A stretch of 5,804 nucleotides of DNA from Brachyspira pilosicoli (lineage in GTDB: Bacteria > Spirochaetota > Brachyspiria > Brachyspirales > Brachyspiraceae): contig NZ_SRZM01000116.1 in the NCBI RefSeq assembly GCF_019402445.1, positions 1-5,804 on the forward strand, given 5' to 3'. Below, one piece after another: positions 5,732-5,804 of the stretch. The position numbers were made by a program, and so were the translations under genes. The notes beneath the pieces are model-generated. The model saw only the letters and a program-made list of their open reading frames with translations, was not told where the DNA came from and did no database searches. Each line of letters begins with the position of its first letter. Positions within the stretch are counted from its first letter, which is position 1.

Positions 5732-5804
5732 TAGATTTGTAGTTGGTATGATATGAATTGTTTTATGCATATATTGTTTTTATATAAGTTTTTAAGTTTA
5801 AAAA

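Noticed and set aside
1..5804. CRISPR array, insertion sequence, tRNA or rRNA
   Set aside because: No regularly spaced repeats, transposase motifs, terminal inverted repeats or structured RNA genes were seen on reading both strands.

Overview
The window is strongly AT-rich and densely coding. It has small periplasmic and outer-membrane proteins, no repeats or mobile elements, and a bacterial two-membrane envelope, shown by a Spy-like periplasmic protein and a C-terminal-Phe beta-barrel protein. Base composition, codon use and the mix of genes fit a spirochaete of the Brachyspira type. This assignment rests on pattern recognition, not on a database search.

Left block (about 24-1578, + strand): a three-gene envelope-stress operon. 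A sharp ECF-type promoter (GGAACTT, 15 bp, CGTCTAA) drives a Spy/CpxP/CnrX-like periplasmic protein with two LTxxQ motifs, then an ECF sigma factor, then a one-TM zinc-type (HxxxCxxC) anti-sigma factor that overlaps the sigma gene by ATGA. The promoter has the form ECF sigmas recognise, so the operon is probably autoregulated. The Spy-like protein could be the periplasmic sensor or modulator of the anti-sigma factor.

Middle block (1581-3687, - strand): a second signalling operon that runs convergently into the first, with only 2 nt between the stop codons. A well-formed sigma70 promoter drives an RsbW-like serine-kinase/anti-sigma ATPase (GTG start). Then, 24 nt later, comes an unusual fusion of a complete N-terminal ADP-ribose-pyrophosphatase-like Nudix domain with a soluble histidine kinase. 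No response regulator, STAS anti-anti-sigma or PP2C phosphatase is present here, so the partners must lie elsewhere. The fusion is the most novel item: it suggests a kinase whose input is a nucleotide-type metabolite such as ADP-ribose.

Right block (about 3690-5804): a 196-bp divergent intergenic region leads to mtnK (5-methylthioribose kinase, methionine salvage) on the + strand. A strong bidirectional terminator hairpin (5055-5083) separates it from a convergent gene for a small outer-membrane beta-barrel protein with its own strong sigma70 promoter. The last ~70 bases hold nothing I can call.
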